Below, one piece after another: positions 17,943 to 26,266 of a DNA stretch of 64,000 bases (the first letter of the stretch is position 1; each line of letters starts with the position of its first letter). Under the pieces are notes generated by a model, which saw only the letters and a list, made by a program, of their open reading frames with translations, searched no databases and was not told the origin of the DNA. The stretch comes from Sinimarinibacterium sp. NLF-5-8 (GTDB taxonomy: Bacteria > Pseudomonadota > Gammaproteobacteria > Nevskiales > Nevskiaceae), in the NCBI RefSeq assembly GCF_010092425.1, contig NZ_CP048030.1, positions 558,001-622,000 on the forward strand. Reading direction: 5' to 3'. Position numbers and translations under genes: made by a program.

Positions 17943-18506
17943 TTAGATTTTGCCGACCAGATCGAGAGACGGCGCAATGGTCTGGTTACCTTCTTTCCAC
18001 TTGGCCGGGCAAACCTCACCCGGATGCGCGGCGGTGTACTGCGCGGCCTTGAGCTTGCGCAGGGTCTCACCCACGTCGCGGGCGATTTCGTTGGAGTGGA
18101 TTTCCAGCGTTTTGATTTGGCCTTCGGGGTTGATGACAAAGGTGCCACGCAGCGCCAGCCCTTCTTCTTCAATGTGCACACCAAACGCGCGGGTCAGTTG
18201 GTGGGTGGGATCGCCCACCAGCGGGAACTTGGCCTTGCCCACGGCAGGCGAGGTTTCGTGCCAGACCTTGTGCGAAAAATGGGTGTCGGTGGTCACCACA
18301 TACACCTCGGCACCGGCTTTTTGGAACTCGGCGTAATGCTCGGCGGCGTCTTCGACTTCGGTCGGGCAGTTAAACGTGAACGCGGCCGGCATGAAAATCA
18401 CCACCGACCATTTGCCCTTGAGGGACTGCTCGGTGACTTCAATGAACTTGCCGTTGTGAAACGCCTGGGTTTTGAACGGTTGAACTTGGGTGTTGATTAA
18501 CGACAT
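17943..18506 (-). CDS. ahpC: Alkyl hydroperoxide reductase subunit C (2-Cys peroxiredoxin)
   Basis: Reduces H2O2, organic peroxides and peroxynitrite. The 187-residue protein has the peroxidatic cysteine at C47 ([11 protein letters not shown]) and the resolving cysteine at C166 ([10 protein letters not shown]), matching the enterobacterial enzyme. AAGGA lies eight bases before the ATG. First gene of ahpC-ahpF, divergent from fumC. Control by OxyR is usual in the family, but no convincing OxyR site was found. Confidence 0.97.
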   Translation of the reverse strand: MSLINTQVQPFKTQAFHNGKFIEVTEQSLKGKWSVVIFMPAAFTFNCPTEVEDAAEHYAEFQKAGAEVYVVTTDTHFSHKVWHETSPAVGKAKFPLVGDPTHQLTRAFGVHIEEEGLALRGTFVINPEGQIKTLEIHSNEIARDVGETLRKLKAAQYTAAHPGEVCPAKWKEGNQTIAPSLDLVGKI

Positions 18507-18551
18507 TGAAAACGTCCTTTTTTGTTGTGGGGTGGGTGAAAAAGTGAGCGT

Positions 18552-18580
18552 ATGCTAGGACACTCAGTCAATTAAGTAAA
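18552..18580 (-). promoter_or_regulatory. Candidate sigma-70 promoter for ahpCF
   Basis: On the minus strand: TTTACT (18580-18575), 17 bases, TAGCAT (18557-18552), about 45 bases before the ahpC start. Both hexamers match consensus only partly. Confidence 0.4.
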
Positions 18581-18629
18581 ATTGATTGTTTTTAATGATC
18601 AAATAGTTTTTGTTAATCGAAGGCAGATG

Positions 18630-20015
18630 ATGAGCATCAGAATCGAACGCGACAGCATGGGTGAAATTGAGGTTCCCGCCAAACAACTCTGGGGCGCGCA
18701 AACCCAGCGCTCCAGGCTCAATTTTGCGATCTCCAGCGAGCACCAGCCGCCGGAACTGATTCACGCGCTGGCACAGGTCAAGCGTGCGGCGGCGCAGGTC
18801 AACGGCGCACTGGGCAAGCTCGATGCGCAAAAACAGCAGGCCATCATTGCCGCCGCCGATGAAGTGCTGGCAGGCCAACACAGCGGCGAGTTTCCGCTGG
18901 TGGTGTGGCAAACCGGCTCCGGCACCCAAACCAATATGAATGTGAATGAAGTCATCGCCAACCGCGCCAGCGAACTCATGGGCGGCGCGCGCGGGGAAGG
19001 GCGACTGGTGCATCCCAACGATGACGTCAATCGCAGCCAGTCCAGCAACGACACCTTTCCCACGGCGATGAACATCGCCGCCGTCGCTGGCATCACCCAC
19101 AAACTGCTCCCGGCGCTGCAAACCCTGCGCGAAACCTTGGTCGCCAAAGCGCACGCGTTTGACGGCATCGTCAAAATTGGCCGCACCCACCTGCAAGACG
19201 CCACCCCGCTGACGCTGGGGCAAGAAATCTCCGGCTGGGCCGCGCAACTCGCGCACGGCGAAGCGCATATTCGAGCCGCCCTGCCGCATTTGTGTGAACT
19301 GGCACTGGGCGGCACCGCCGTCGGCACCGGCCTCAACACCCCCAAAGGCTACGCCGAGGCCGTGGCCGCAGAACTTGCGCGCATCACCGGTCTGCCGCTG
19401 GTGACGGCACCGAGCAAGTTTGAAGCGCTGGCCGGTTGCGATGCCCTGGTACACGCCCACGGCGCGCTCAAAACCCTGGCTGCCAGCCTGTTCAAGATTG
19501 CCAACGACGTGCGCTGGCTTGCCAGCGGCCCGCGCAGCGGCATTGGCGAGTTGCAAATCCCCGAAAACGAACCGGGCTCGTCGATCATGCCGGGCAAGGT
19601 CAACCCCACGCAGTGCGAAGCGATGACGATGCTGTGCGCGCAGGTCATGGGCAACGATGTGGCCATCAACATCGGCGGCGCCTCCGGCAATTTTGAGTTG
19701 AACGTGTTTCGCCCGATGATTGCCTACAACTTTTTGCAAAGCTTGCGCCTGCTGGCCGACGGCATGAACAGCTTCAACGAACACTGCGCCGTGGGGATCC
19801 AGCCCAACCGCGCGCGCATCCATGAACTGGTGCAACGCTCACTGATGCTGGTGACCGCACTCAACACCCACATCGGCTACGACAAAGCCGCCGAAATCGC
19901 CAAAAAAGCCCATCACGACGGCAGCACCCTGCGCGAAGCGGCGCTGGCATTGGGGCATTTGACCGCCGAGCAGTTTGACCAATGGGTGGTGCCAGAACAG
20001 ATGGTCGGGCGCTGA
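18630..20015 (+). CDS. fumC: Fumarate hydratase class II
   Basis: Iron-free, oxidation-resistant fumarase of the TCA cycle. The 461-residue protein shows the superfamily signature [15 protein letters not shown], the catalytic-loop region [16 protein letters not shown], and [14 protein letters not shown] near residue 100. ATG 18630 is chosen because AAGG lies six bases upstream; ATG 18627 is adjacent, and the frame is open from 18582. Being oxygen- and superoxide-tolerant, it fits beside the peroxide-defence genes. Confidence 0.95.
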   Translation: MSIRIERDSMGEIEVPAKQLWGAQTQRSRLNFAISSEHQPPELIHALAQVKRAAAQVNGALGKLDAQKQQAIIAAADEVLAGQHSGEFPLVVWQTGSGTQTNMNVNEVIANRASELMGGARGEGRLVHPNDDVNRSQSSNDTFPTAMNIAAVAGITHKLLPALQTLRETLVAKAHAFDGIVKIGRTHLQDATPLTLGQEISGWAAQLAHGEAHIRAALPHLCELALGGTAVGTGLNTPKGYAEAVAAELARITGLPLVTAPSKFEALAGCDALVHAHGALKTLAASLFKIANDVRWLASGPRSGIGELQIPENEPGSSIMPGKVNPTQCEAMTMLCAQVMGNDVAINIGGASGNFELNVFRPMIAYNFLQSLRLLADGMNSFNEHCAVGIQPNRARIHELVQRSLMLVTALNTHIGYDKAAEIAKKAHHDGSTLREAALALGHLTAEQFDQWVVPEQMVGR

Positions 20016-20099
20016 TTTTTGACTGTGATCAGGTCGATCAAACCATGCCCCTCTTTGAGGATTGAGCATTTTCGATAGGCGAATCGACCTCTCACGGAT

Positions 20100-20147
20100 G
20101 CCACCGCATTGTGGGTGCAACGCCCTCGTTGCGATGGCTGGGGTGGC
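20100..20147. repeat. Stem-loop between fumC and the globin gene
   Basis: Outer arms gccacc (20100-20105) and ggtggc (20142-20147) enclose an inner perfect hairpin gcaacg-ccct-cgttgc (20117-20132). It lies downstream of both convergent genes and may act as a terminator, but has no T tract. The rest of the 20016-20194 gap shows nothing recognisable. Confidence 0.45.
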
Positions 20148-20194
20148 GCTGTTGCCGATCAAACCCGCGCGGCGCTGATTGTGCAGCGAGCGTT

Positions 20195-20620
20195 TCAAGC
20201 CTTGAAAGACTCCCGCGCCGCTTCAAACAAATCGGCTGCCGGCACCTCGGGCGTGCGCTGGATTTGGTAGCCAAACCACAGGCTGCGGGCGATGCGTTGG
20301 GCGGCGGCATAGGCTTGTACGCCCAAGTCCTGATTGGGCAGTTTGCGGCAGTTGACCTCAAACAAATCCAGCCAGCGGAAAAACAGCGCAGGTTCCAGCC
20401 CGTCGATGACCGAGTGTTTGGCCATGGGGCTGCCGGAAAAATTTTTGCTGCCGCGCAGCACCGAGCTCCAAAAGTCGGTGAGCTTGGCGAGATGGTGCGG
20501 CCAGTCGTCCACACGGCGGTTGAAGATCGGGCCGATGAGATCGTCTTGCCGCACATCGGCGTAAAAAGCGTGCACCAGGCGCTCGATTTCTTCATCGGTG
20601 CAAAGGTTGGGGTCTGCCAT
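20195..20620 (-). CDS. Group III truncated haemoglobin
   Basis: A 141-residue globin of the short 2-on-2 fold. The segment FSGSPMAKHS provides the proximal histidine (about H69), and the following ALFFRWLDLF pattern is typical of group III. The N-terminal region has AFYADVRQDDLIGPIFN. Roles of this group are poorly defined and include oxygen or NO handling at low oxygen. The frame is open to 20968, but the MADPNLCTDEE start at 20620 matches family length. Divergent from yggS with 66 bases between starts. Confidence 0.85.
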   Translation of the reverse strand: MADPNLCTDEEIERLVHAFYADVRQDDLIGPIFNRRVDDWPHHLAKLTDFWSSVLRGSKNFSGSPMAKHSVIDGLEPALFFRWLDLFEVNCRKLPNQDLGVQAYAAAQRIARSLWFGYQIQRTPEVPAADLFEAARESFKA

Positions 20621-20686
20621 GGCGCTCAGGATTTTACCCGCCGGTCGTACAATGCGCGCGCTTTTGGATTGATTGGGAGTGTTGCG

Positions 20687-21511
20687 GTGACTGATTCCGC
20701 TGTGGAGGCCCTCTCTGGCCAGCCATCCCCCGTGTTGCAGCATGCCCAGCATGGCCGCTGGCAGACCGCGCAAACGGTTGAGGATTTTGCGCACAACCTG
20801 GCGGCGGTGAACGCGCGCATGGCTGCGGCGTGTGCGCGCGCCGGGCGCGAGGCGTCCAGCGTGCGCTTGCTGCCGGTGAGCAAAACCGTGGATGTGGCGC
20901 GGGTGCGCCTGGCGGTGGCCGCAGGCTGCACCTTCTTGGGCGAAAACAAGGTGCAGGAAGCCCAGCACAAATGGGAGGCGATGCAGGACCTACGCGATTT
21001 GCGCTGGTCGGTGATCGGCCATTTGCAAACCAATAAAGCCAAGTTTGTTGCGCGCTTTGCCAGCGAGTTTCAGGCGCTGGACAGCCTGCGCGTGGCCGAG
21101 ATTCTGGATCGCCGCCTGCAAGCCGAAGGCCGCGCGCTGGATGTGTTTGTGCAGGTCAATACCTCCAATGAGCCGAGCAAGTTTGGACTGGCGCCGGAAG
21201 ATGTGGAGAGTTTTATCCAACAACTGCCGCAGTTTTCGGCGCTGCGCGTGCGCGGGCTGATGACGCTGGCGATTTTTTCTGACGATGTGCCGCGCGTGCG
21301 CGCCTGCTTTGTGCGCCTGCGCGAGCTGCGTGAACGGCTGCGCCAAAGTGCGCCAGCGGGCGTGGATTTAACCGAGCTTTCCATGGGCATGTCGGGTGAC
21401 TTTGAAGTGGCGATTGAAGAAGGCGCCACCGTGGTGCGCGTCGGGCAGGCCATTTTTGGCGCGCGCGCGGTGCCGGATAGCCACTACTGGCCGGCGGGTA
21501 ACACGCCATGA
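20687..21511 (+). CDS. yggS: YggS/PLPBP family pyridoxal phosphate homeostasis protein
   Basis: Non-enzymatic PLP-binding TIM-barrel protein that buffers free PLP. GTG 20687 has GGGAG seven bases upstream and gives 274 residues, about 40 more than usual because of a nonconserved N-terminal extension. The PLP lysine is in LLPVSKTVDV (about K66). Also seen: FLGENKVQEA, IGHLQTNKAK, VNTSNEPSKFGL and the C-terminal LSMGMSGDFEVAIEEGATVVRVG signature (split here by run-length rule only in description). The frame is open back to 20111 across the antisense globin gene, which is not coding. The stop overlaps pdxY by four bases. Confidence 0.9.
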   Translation: MTDSAVEALSGQPSPVLQHAQHGRWQTAQTVEDFAHNLAAVNARMAAACARAGREASSVRLLPVSKTVDVARVRLAVAAGCTFLGENKVQEAQHKWEAMQDLRDLRWSVIGHLQTNKAKFVARFASEFQALDSLRVAEILDRRLQAEGRALDVFVQVNTSNEPSKFGLAPEDVESFIQQLPQFSALRVRGLMTLAIFSDDVPRVRACFVRLRELRERLRQSAPAGVDLTELSMGMSGDFEVAIEEGATVVRVGQAIFGARAVPDSHYWPAGNTP

Positions 21512-22356
21512 GCATGCCTGCCGAGGTTTACACCGGCGCGCCGCTGCCGATTGATGTGGTCAGCATCCAGTCGCAAGTCATCTATGGTGGTGTTGGCAAC
21601 AACGCGGCGGTGCCGACGCTGCAAGCGCATGGCTTGACGGTGGCCGCCGTGCCCACGGTGCTGCTCTCCAACACGCCGCATTACCCCTCGCTTTACGGCG
21701 GTGCAATTCCGCTGGACTGGCTGCGCGGCTACCTGCAAGCCCTGCGTGAGCGCGGTGGCCTGCGCACCTTGCGCGCGGTGTTGATGGGCTATCTGGGCGG
21801 CGCTGAACAAGTCGATGCGCTGACCGAGTGGCTGGATCAGCTGCACGCCGAACAGCCGCAAGTGCCGGTGGTGATCGACCCCGTGATTGGCGATCACGAC
21901 AGCGGTGTTTATGTTGACCCGGCAATGATCCGCCACTACCGCGAACAGCTTTTGCCGCACGCTCACGGCCTCACCCCCAATGGTTTTGAGCTGGGCTGTT
22001 TGAGCGGCCTGTCGGTGGAAAATCTGGATCAGGTCGTCATCGCCGCGCGCAGCATCATGGGGCCGCGCGCGCAGTGGGTGGTGGTGACCAGCGCTGCGCC
22101 CGCGCACTGCGATTTCAACCGCATTCAGGTGGCAGTGGTCACGCCTGACGAAGTGCATATTGTCCGTCACGCCAAGGTCGCGCGCGCGCCCAAAGGCACG
22201 GGCGATTTGTTCAGCGCCGAACTCACCGCGCGCCTGCTCGAAGGCCAGCCGCTGTTGCCCGCCGTGCGCCAGGCCTGCCGCCGGGTGATGAGCACGATTC
22301 GCAACAGCAATGCCGTGGGTTCGGGTGAGCTGCTGCTACGGCGCAAGAAGGTGTGA
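21508..22356 (+). CDS. pdxY: Pyridoxal kinase
   Basis: ATP-dependent kinase making PLP from pyridoxal. The 282-residue ribokinase-fold protein has SIQSQVIYGGVGNNAA for substrate binding, VVIDPVIGDHDSGVYV for Mg-ATP and APKGTGDLFSAEL with the catalytic aspartate. Its ATG overlaps the yggS TGA (ATGA, 21508-21511), so a PLP-buffering protein and a PLP-forming kinase are translationally coupled. PdxK versus PdxY cannot be settled by eye. Confidence 0.88.
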   Translation: MSMPAEVYTGAPLPIDVVSIQSQVIYGGVGNNAAVPTLQAHGLTVAAVPTVLLSNTPHYPSLYGGAIPLDWLRGYLQALRERGGLRTLRAVLMGYLGGAEQVDALTEWLDQLHAEQPQVPVVIDPVIGDHDSGVYVDPAMIRHYREQLLPHAHGLTPNGFELGCLSGLSVENLDQVVIAARSIMGPRAQWVVVTSAAPAHCDFNRIQVAVVTPDEVHIVRHAKVARAPKGTGDLFSAELTARLLEGQPLLPAVRQACRRVMSTIRNSNAVGSGELLLRRKKV

Positions 22357-22383
22357 GTAAGACTGCTGATTCGCCCGCGCCAG

Positions 22384-23628
22384 TTATTGCACCCAGCTCA
22401 CCTGCGCGCGCTTGCCGTTGATCAAATCGCTTAAAACCTGAGCCGATCCGCAGGCCAGGGTCCAGCCCAGGGTGCCGTGGCCGCAGTTGAGCCAGAGGTT
22501 TGCGTAGGCGCTGGCGCCCAGGTAGGGGACGTTGGACGGGGTGGCGGGGCGCAGGCCGCACCAGGCTTGGGCGGCGGAGTCGTCGGCAATGTCGCCAAAC
22601 CAATAGCGCAGGCGCGCGCGCAGTTGTTCGCAGCGGCGGGGGTCGAGTGATAGATCAAAGCCGCACAGCTCACCGGTACCGGCGATGCGCAAATGATCGC
22701 CAAAGCGTGAAAACACCAGCTTGGCTTCATCGTCGATCAGCGAGCGCTGATAACCCAGGGTGCTGGCCTTGACCGGCACCGTGAGCGAATAGCCCTTGGC
22801 CGGTTGAATCCACAGCCGCAGTCCCAGCGGACGAACCAGCGCGGGGCTGGCGCAGCCCGCGGCGATCACCACGGCGTCGGGCTGCCATTGCTGCGGTTGT
22901 CCGTGCGCGTTGCGGGCTTCGATGTGCTGGATTTTGTTGCCGCGCGCACGCAGGGCGGTGACGGTGTGGCCGTAGTGAAACACCACGCCGCGCCGGTGCA
23001 GCTCAGCGGCCAGCGCGCGGGTAAAGGCGCGCGCGTCGCCGCTTTCATCATCAGGCGTGAAAGTGCCGCCGAGCAGGTTCGGGGCGTGGATTAAAGCCGG
23101 TTCAAGCGCGATCAATTCATTACGGCTGAGCGCGCGCCGTGGGCAGCCCAGTGCCGTCATTTGTTCGGCGGCGGCGCGTCCGGCTTGCAGGCTTTGGCGC
23201 TGGCTGTAGAGGTGCAAAATCCCGCATGAACGCTGCTGATAATCCAGCTTCAATTGCGCGCGCAGGTGTTGCAGTTCAGTGCGGCTGTGCAGGCCGAGTT
23301 CGATCAGCCTGGCCATGTTTTGCTGGCTGTGCGCGCGCGTGCATTGCTGGGCAAAGCGCGCGCACCACTGCCAAAAATCAGCATCGCTGTGCGCGCGCCA
23401 GCGTAAGGGCGCCAGCGGTGTGCGCAGGCTTTTGATCAGTGCGGGCAGGGCGCCGGGCTGCGCCCACGGCTGGCTGTGACAAACCGAGATTTGTCCGCCG
23501 TTGGCAAAACTGGTTTCGCTGGCCGCTTCAAGGTTGCGTTCCACAACGGTGACGTGGTGCCCGGCCTGGTGCAGATACCAGGCACTGGTGACGCCAATGA
23601 CGCCGGCGCCGAGCACGATGATGTTCAT
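22384..23628 (-). CDS. dadA: D-amino acid dehydrogenase
   Basis: FAD enzyme of the inner membrane that oxidises D-alanine and other D-amino acids to 2-oxo acids, feeding electrons to the respiratory chain. The 414-residue protein starts with the dinucleotide motif VLGAGVIGVTSAWYL, followed by ASETSFANGGQIS. The C-terminal part has GLRPATPSNVPYLG and LNCGHGTLGWTLACGSAQ, both typical of DadA. Tandem convergence with pdxY leaves 27 bases. No catabolic alanine racemase (dadX) adjoins it. Confidence 0.92.
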   Translation of the reverse strand: MNIIVLGAGVIGVTSAWYLHQAGHHVTVVERNLEAASETSFANGGQISVCHSQPWAQPGALPALIKSLRTPLAPLRWRAHSDADFWQWCARFAQQCTRAHSQQNMARLIELGLHSRTELQHLRAQLKLDYQQRSCGILHLYSQRQSLQAGRAAAEQMTALGCPRRALSRNELIALEPALIHAPNLLGGTFTPDDESGDARAFTRALAAELHRRGVVFHYGHTVTALRARGNKIQHIEARNAHGQPQQWQPDAVVIAAGCASPALVRPLGLRLWIQPAKGYSLTVPVKASTLGYQRSLIDDEAKLVFSRFGDHLRIAGTGELCGFDLSLDPRRCEQLRARLRYWFGDIADDSAAQAWCGLRPATPSNVPYLGASAYANLWLNCGHGTLGWTLACGSAQVLSDLINGKRAQVSWVQ

Positions 23629-23635
23629 GGTTTTT

Positions 23636-24421
23636 TTAGGAGATTTTGGGCGGGCGCTTTTCGTGGTGTTGCTGTTCGGCCTGCCGCTGAATGACGGCGG
23701 TGCGCAGTTGCAGGACGTTTTCGCGCAGCATGTCGGCCACCACGGCGTCGGTACGCGGGTCTTTCATCACATCCATGACCACGCGAAACGCGGTGCGCGC
23801 CACGGCTTGAAGAATGTCTTCATAAAACGGCAGTTTGGACAGGCGTCCGGTTTGCGGGTCTTCGCGCAGCTTTTGCGCAATCATCGCGCCGAGTTCGCCT
23901 TCGCGGTCTTCCAGCGTGCGCGCGATGGTGCTGGTGTATTGACCCTTGGCCATGACGATGGCGGCCTGTTCCAGCACGGCGGCGGTGATCGGGGCTTTGA
24001 TGGCGTCGATGATGCCGCCGGAAAAGCGATTGACCAGGCGGTAGAAAAACTCATCGCCCATCGCGCGGTCGGCGGCGCGGCCAAAGCGCGACACCATGAC
24101 GACGATGCGCACGACCCGAAACAGGCGAAAACCGCGCAGCGCGGGCTGCGAAAACGGAATCATGCCGATGATTTCGTACCAGTTGCGGCCGACAAAACCC
24201 CAGCCCCAACCCGCGCGCGACCAGCGCCAGACAAACTCCACGGCAAAGATGCCGCAGATGGTCAGATCGGTGCGGATGATCAGTTCGGTGGTTTCGGCGG
24301 GCAGTTGCCAAAAGGTTTCCCAGAGCAACAGGCCGACGGAAACCAGCGCCAGAAGCAGCATCAGCCAGTCGAGGGGGCCGATGCGCGCGCGCGCGGCAGT
24401 GGGAGTAGGGTTTTGTGGCAT
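23636..24421 (-). CDS. Voltage-sensor-like ion-transport family membrane protein lacking a pore
   Basis: A 261-residue protein with four hydrophobic segments: S1 about 17-37, S2 about 46-66 (acidic E62), S3 about 80-90 (E83) and an S4-like helix with arginines every third residue at R96, R99, R102 and R105, then R112 and R115. This is the voltage-sensor layout of the ion-transport family. No S5-S6 pair or selectivity filter follows; the remaining 140 residues are soluble and charged, with probable helices. Bacterial databases often call such proteins ion transporters. Whether it conducts ions itself, as Hv1 does, is unknown. Confidence 0.7.
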   Translation of the reverse strand: MPQNPTPTAARARIGPLDWLMLLLALVSVGLLLWETFWQLPAETTELIIRTDLTICGIFAVEFVWRWSRAGWGWGFVGRNWYEIIGMIPFSQPALRGFRLFRVVRIVVMVSRFGRAADRAMGDEFFYRLVNRFSGGIIDAIKAPITAAVLEQAAIVMAKGQYTSTIARTLEDREGELGAMIAQKLREDPQTGRLSKLPFYEDILQAVARTAFRVVMDVMKDPRTDAVVADMLRENVLQLRTAVIQRQAEQQHHEKRPPKIS

Positions 24422-24433
24422 CGCTTAAAGGGG

Positions 24434-25933
24434 TTAAGAAGAACAGCTCACGCTGATGCGCGCAGCCTCGGGCGGTGGGACTTGGGCAAACGCATCCAGG
24501 GCGGGATCATCGCTGTATGGCGTGGACAGGGCATCCAGTAAACGGGTGAGCGCGGCGCTGTTGCCGGCTTCCACGTCTTCAATGACCTGCTGCGCCAGAT
24601 AGTTGCGCAGCACGATGCGTGGATTAACGCGGTTCATCGCTTGCGCGCGCACAGCATCGTCCTGACCTTCGGCGCGCAGCAGCGCTTGGTAGCTTTGCAG
24701 CCAGACGCCAAGGGCGGCGCTATCAAAAAAGTGATCACTGAGCGCGCGCGGTGCTGGGCTATTTTCGGCACAGCTGACCTGCGCCAGCGCGCGAAAACTC
24801 AAGGTGAAATCGGCATGGTTTTGCTGCATCAGGGTTAAAAAGCCGTTCATCACCTCGGTGGCGGCGTCGTCCTCGGCACCATCGCCGCGCAGGCCAAACT
24901 TGGCCAGCCACAGCGCGCGCATGGTGGCCGAATACACCTCGGCGTAGTGATCCAGAATCGCCTGCGCGCGCTGCACTTGCTGCGGCGGCTCGTCCGATAG
25001 CAGGGCGCTACAGGCTTGCACCAAGCGCGCGCAGTTCCAGTGACCAATGCCGGGCTGCTGGTGCCAGGCGTAGCGGCCGTTGTGATCGGAGTGGTTGCAG
25101 ATGTGGGCGGCGTCAAACGCATCCATAAAGCCATACGGGCCGTAGTCCAGCGTCAGCCCCAAAATCGACATGTTGTCGGTGTTCATCACGCCGTGACAAA
25201 AGCCCACCGCCTGCCAGTGTGCAATCAGGCGCGCGCTGCGGGCGCTGACTTGCCGCAGCCAGTCGTGGTAACGGTCGGGGGCGTTGGTCAGCTCAGGATA
25301 AAAATGGTGGATCACATAATCGGCCAGCGCGCGCAGTTGGGCGGGCTGGTTTTGGCTGTAAAACCATTCGAAGTTGCCAAAGCGCACATGGCTGGGGGCA
25401 ACCCGGCAAATCACCGCTGCACGTTCAAAGGTTTCGCGGTGGATTTCATCGTCGGCGGTGATCAGGCTCAGCGCGCGCGTGGTGGGGATGCCCAGATGAT
25501 GCAACGCTTCACCGGCCAGATATTCGCGCACGCTGGAGCGAATCACCGCGCGGCCATCGGCAAAACGCGAGTAGGGCGTCATCCCCGCGCCTTTGAGCTG
25601 TAGATCCCAGCTTTGGCCGTCGGGCGCGCGCAGTTGCCCAAGCAAAATCGCGCGACCATCACCGAGCTGCCCTGCCCAATGGCCAAATTGATGGCCGCCG
25701 TAAATCGCCGCCACCGGCGCGCCGCCGGGCAGCGGCGCGTTGCCGGCCAAAATCGCTCGCCATTGATCGCTGTGCAGATCGGCCTTTGATAGCCCCAGGC
25801 GTGCGCCGAGTTCGGCGTTGGCGTGAATCAACTTGGGGTTTTTGAGCGGCGTCGGTTGCACCGGACTGGAAAAATCCGCACCAAGCTGCGCAAAGTGGTT
25901 ATCGACCGTCCAGTGGGGCGTTGCGTGCGTCAT
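24434..25933 (-). CDS. selO: Protein adenylyltransferase SelO
   Basis: Pseudokinase-fold enzyme that AMPylates protein hydroxyls and takes part in redox regulation. The 499-residue protein has AIYGGHQFGHWAGQLGDGRA, LQLKGAGMTPYSRFADGRAV (family hallmarks, each 20 residues) and the metal-binding LDYGPYGFMD. It ends in SVSCSS: a cysteine third from the end, exactly where vertebrate SELENOO has selenocysteine, and which is thought to form a regulatory disulfide in bacterial SelO. It starts 12 bases before the voltage-sensor gene on the same strand, so the two may be cotranscribed. Confidence 0.95.
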   Translation of the reverse strand: MTHATPHWTVDNHFAQLGADFSSPVQPTPLKNPKLIHANAELGARLGLSKADLHSDQWRAILAGNAPLPGGAPVAAIYGGHQFGHWAGQLGDGRAILLGQLRAPDGQSWDLQLKGAGMTPYSRFADGRAVIRSSVREYLAGEALHHLGIPTTRALSLITADDEIHRETFERAAVICRVAPSHVRFGNFEWFYSQNQPAQLRALADYVIHHFYPELTNAPDRYHDWLRQVSARSARLIAHWQAVGFCHGVMNTDNMSILGLTLDYGPYGFMDAFDAAHICNHSDHNGRYAWHQQPGIGHWNCARLVQACSALLSDEPPQQVQRAQAILDHYAEVYSATMRALWLAKFGLRGDGAEDDAATEVMNGFLTLMQQNHADFTLSFRALAQVSCAENSPAPRALSDHFFDSAALGVWLQSYQALLRAEGQDDAVRAQAMNRVNPRIVLRNYLAQQVIEDVEAGNSAALTRLLDALSTPYSDDPALDAFAQVPPPEAARISVSCSS

Positions 25934-25945
25934 CCAGGCAATGCC

Positions 25946-26206
25946 TCAAATGCCTTGCGAGGCAGGGGTGTAGCGGCGCGCGTCGCCCAGGCCGTCGAGG
26001 CAGCCTTGAACAAAGGCATCGTCATAGCCCTGGCAAAAGCGGGGGTCGGTAAAATTGCCGCTTTGCGCCCATTGGTAACCGTCGCCGTGGGTGCTGCAAT
26101 AGCCCTGGCAGGGCGGCGGCGGTGTTTGGCTGGGGCTGCCCGCGCAGGCCGTCAAAAAACCGATGCCAACCCAGACAAAAAGCGTGCGTAAATCCATCAA
26201 CATCAT
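25946..26206 (-). CDS. Small cysteine-rich lipoprotein
   Basis: An 86-residue protein reading MMLMDLRTLF at the N-terminus, with a lipoprotein signal and lipobox LTAC (lipidated Cys21). The mature part is short, begins with a Pro/Thr linker (PSQTPPPP), then has four cysteines (C33, C37, C58, C69) and ends in GDARRYTPASQGI. Four cysteines in an exported protein suggest two disulfides. Start ATG 26206 or 26203; the open frame continues upstream, antisense to dinB. It lies 12 bases upstream of selO on the same strand. No known family recognised. Confidence 0.6.
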   Translation of the reverse strand: MMLMDLRTLFVWVGIGFLTACAGSPSQTPPPPCQGYCSTHGDGYQWAQSGNFTDPRFCQGYDDAFVQGCLDGLGDARRYTPASQGI

Positions 26207-26266
26207 CCCGCCCGTTGCAAGTGAAGAGCGCAAAGATAGCGCAGACGCCGTAGCCTTGTTTTGATC

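Noticed and set aside
18580-18620. Possible OxyR site between ahpC and fumC
   Set aside because: AT-rich half-sites are suggestive, but the four-element spacing does not fit the consensus.
20111-20686. N-terminal extension of yggS across the globin gene
   Set aside because: It is antisense to the globin gene; GTG 20687 has a good ribosome binding site and the normal family start region.
26207-26266. LexA box upstream of dinB
   Set aside because: No CTGT-N8-ACAG pattern in the gap.
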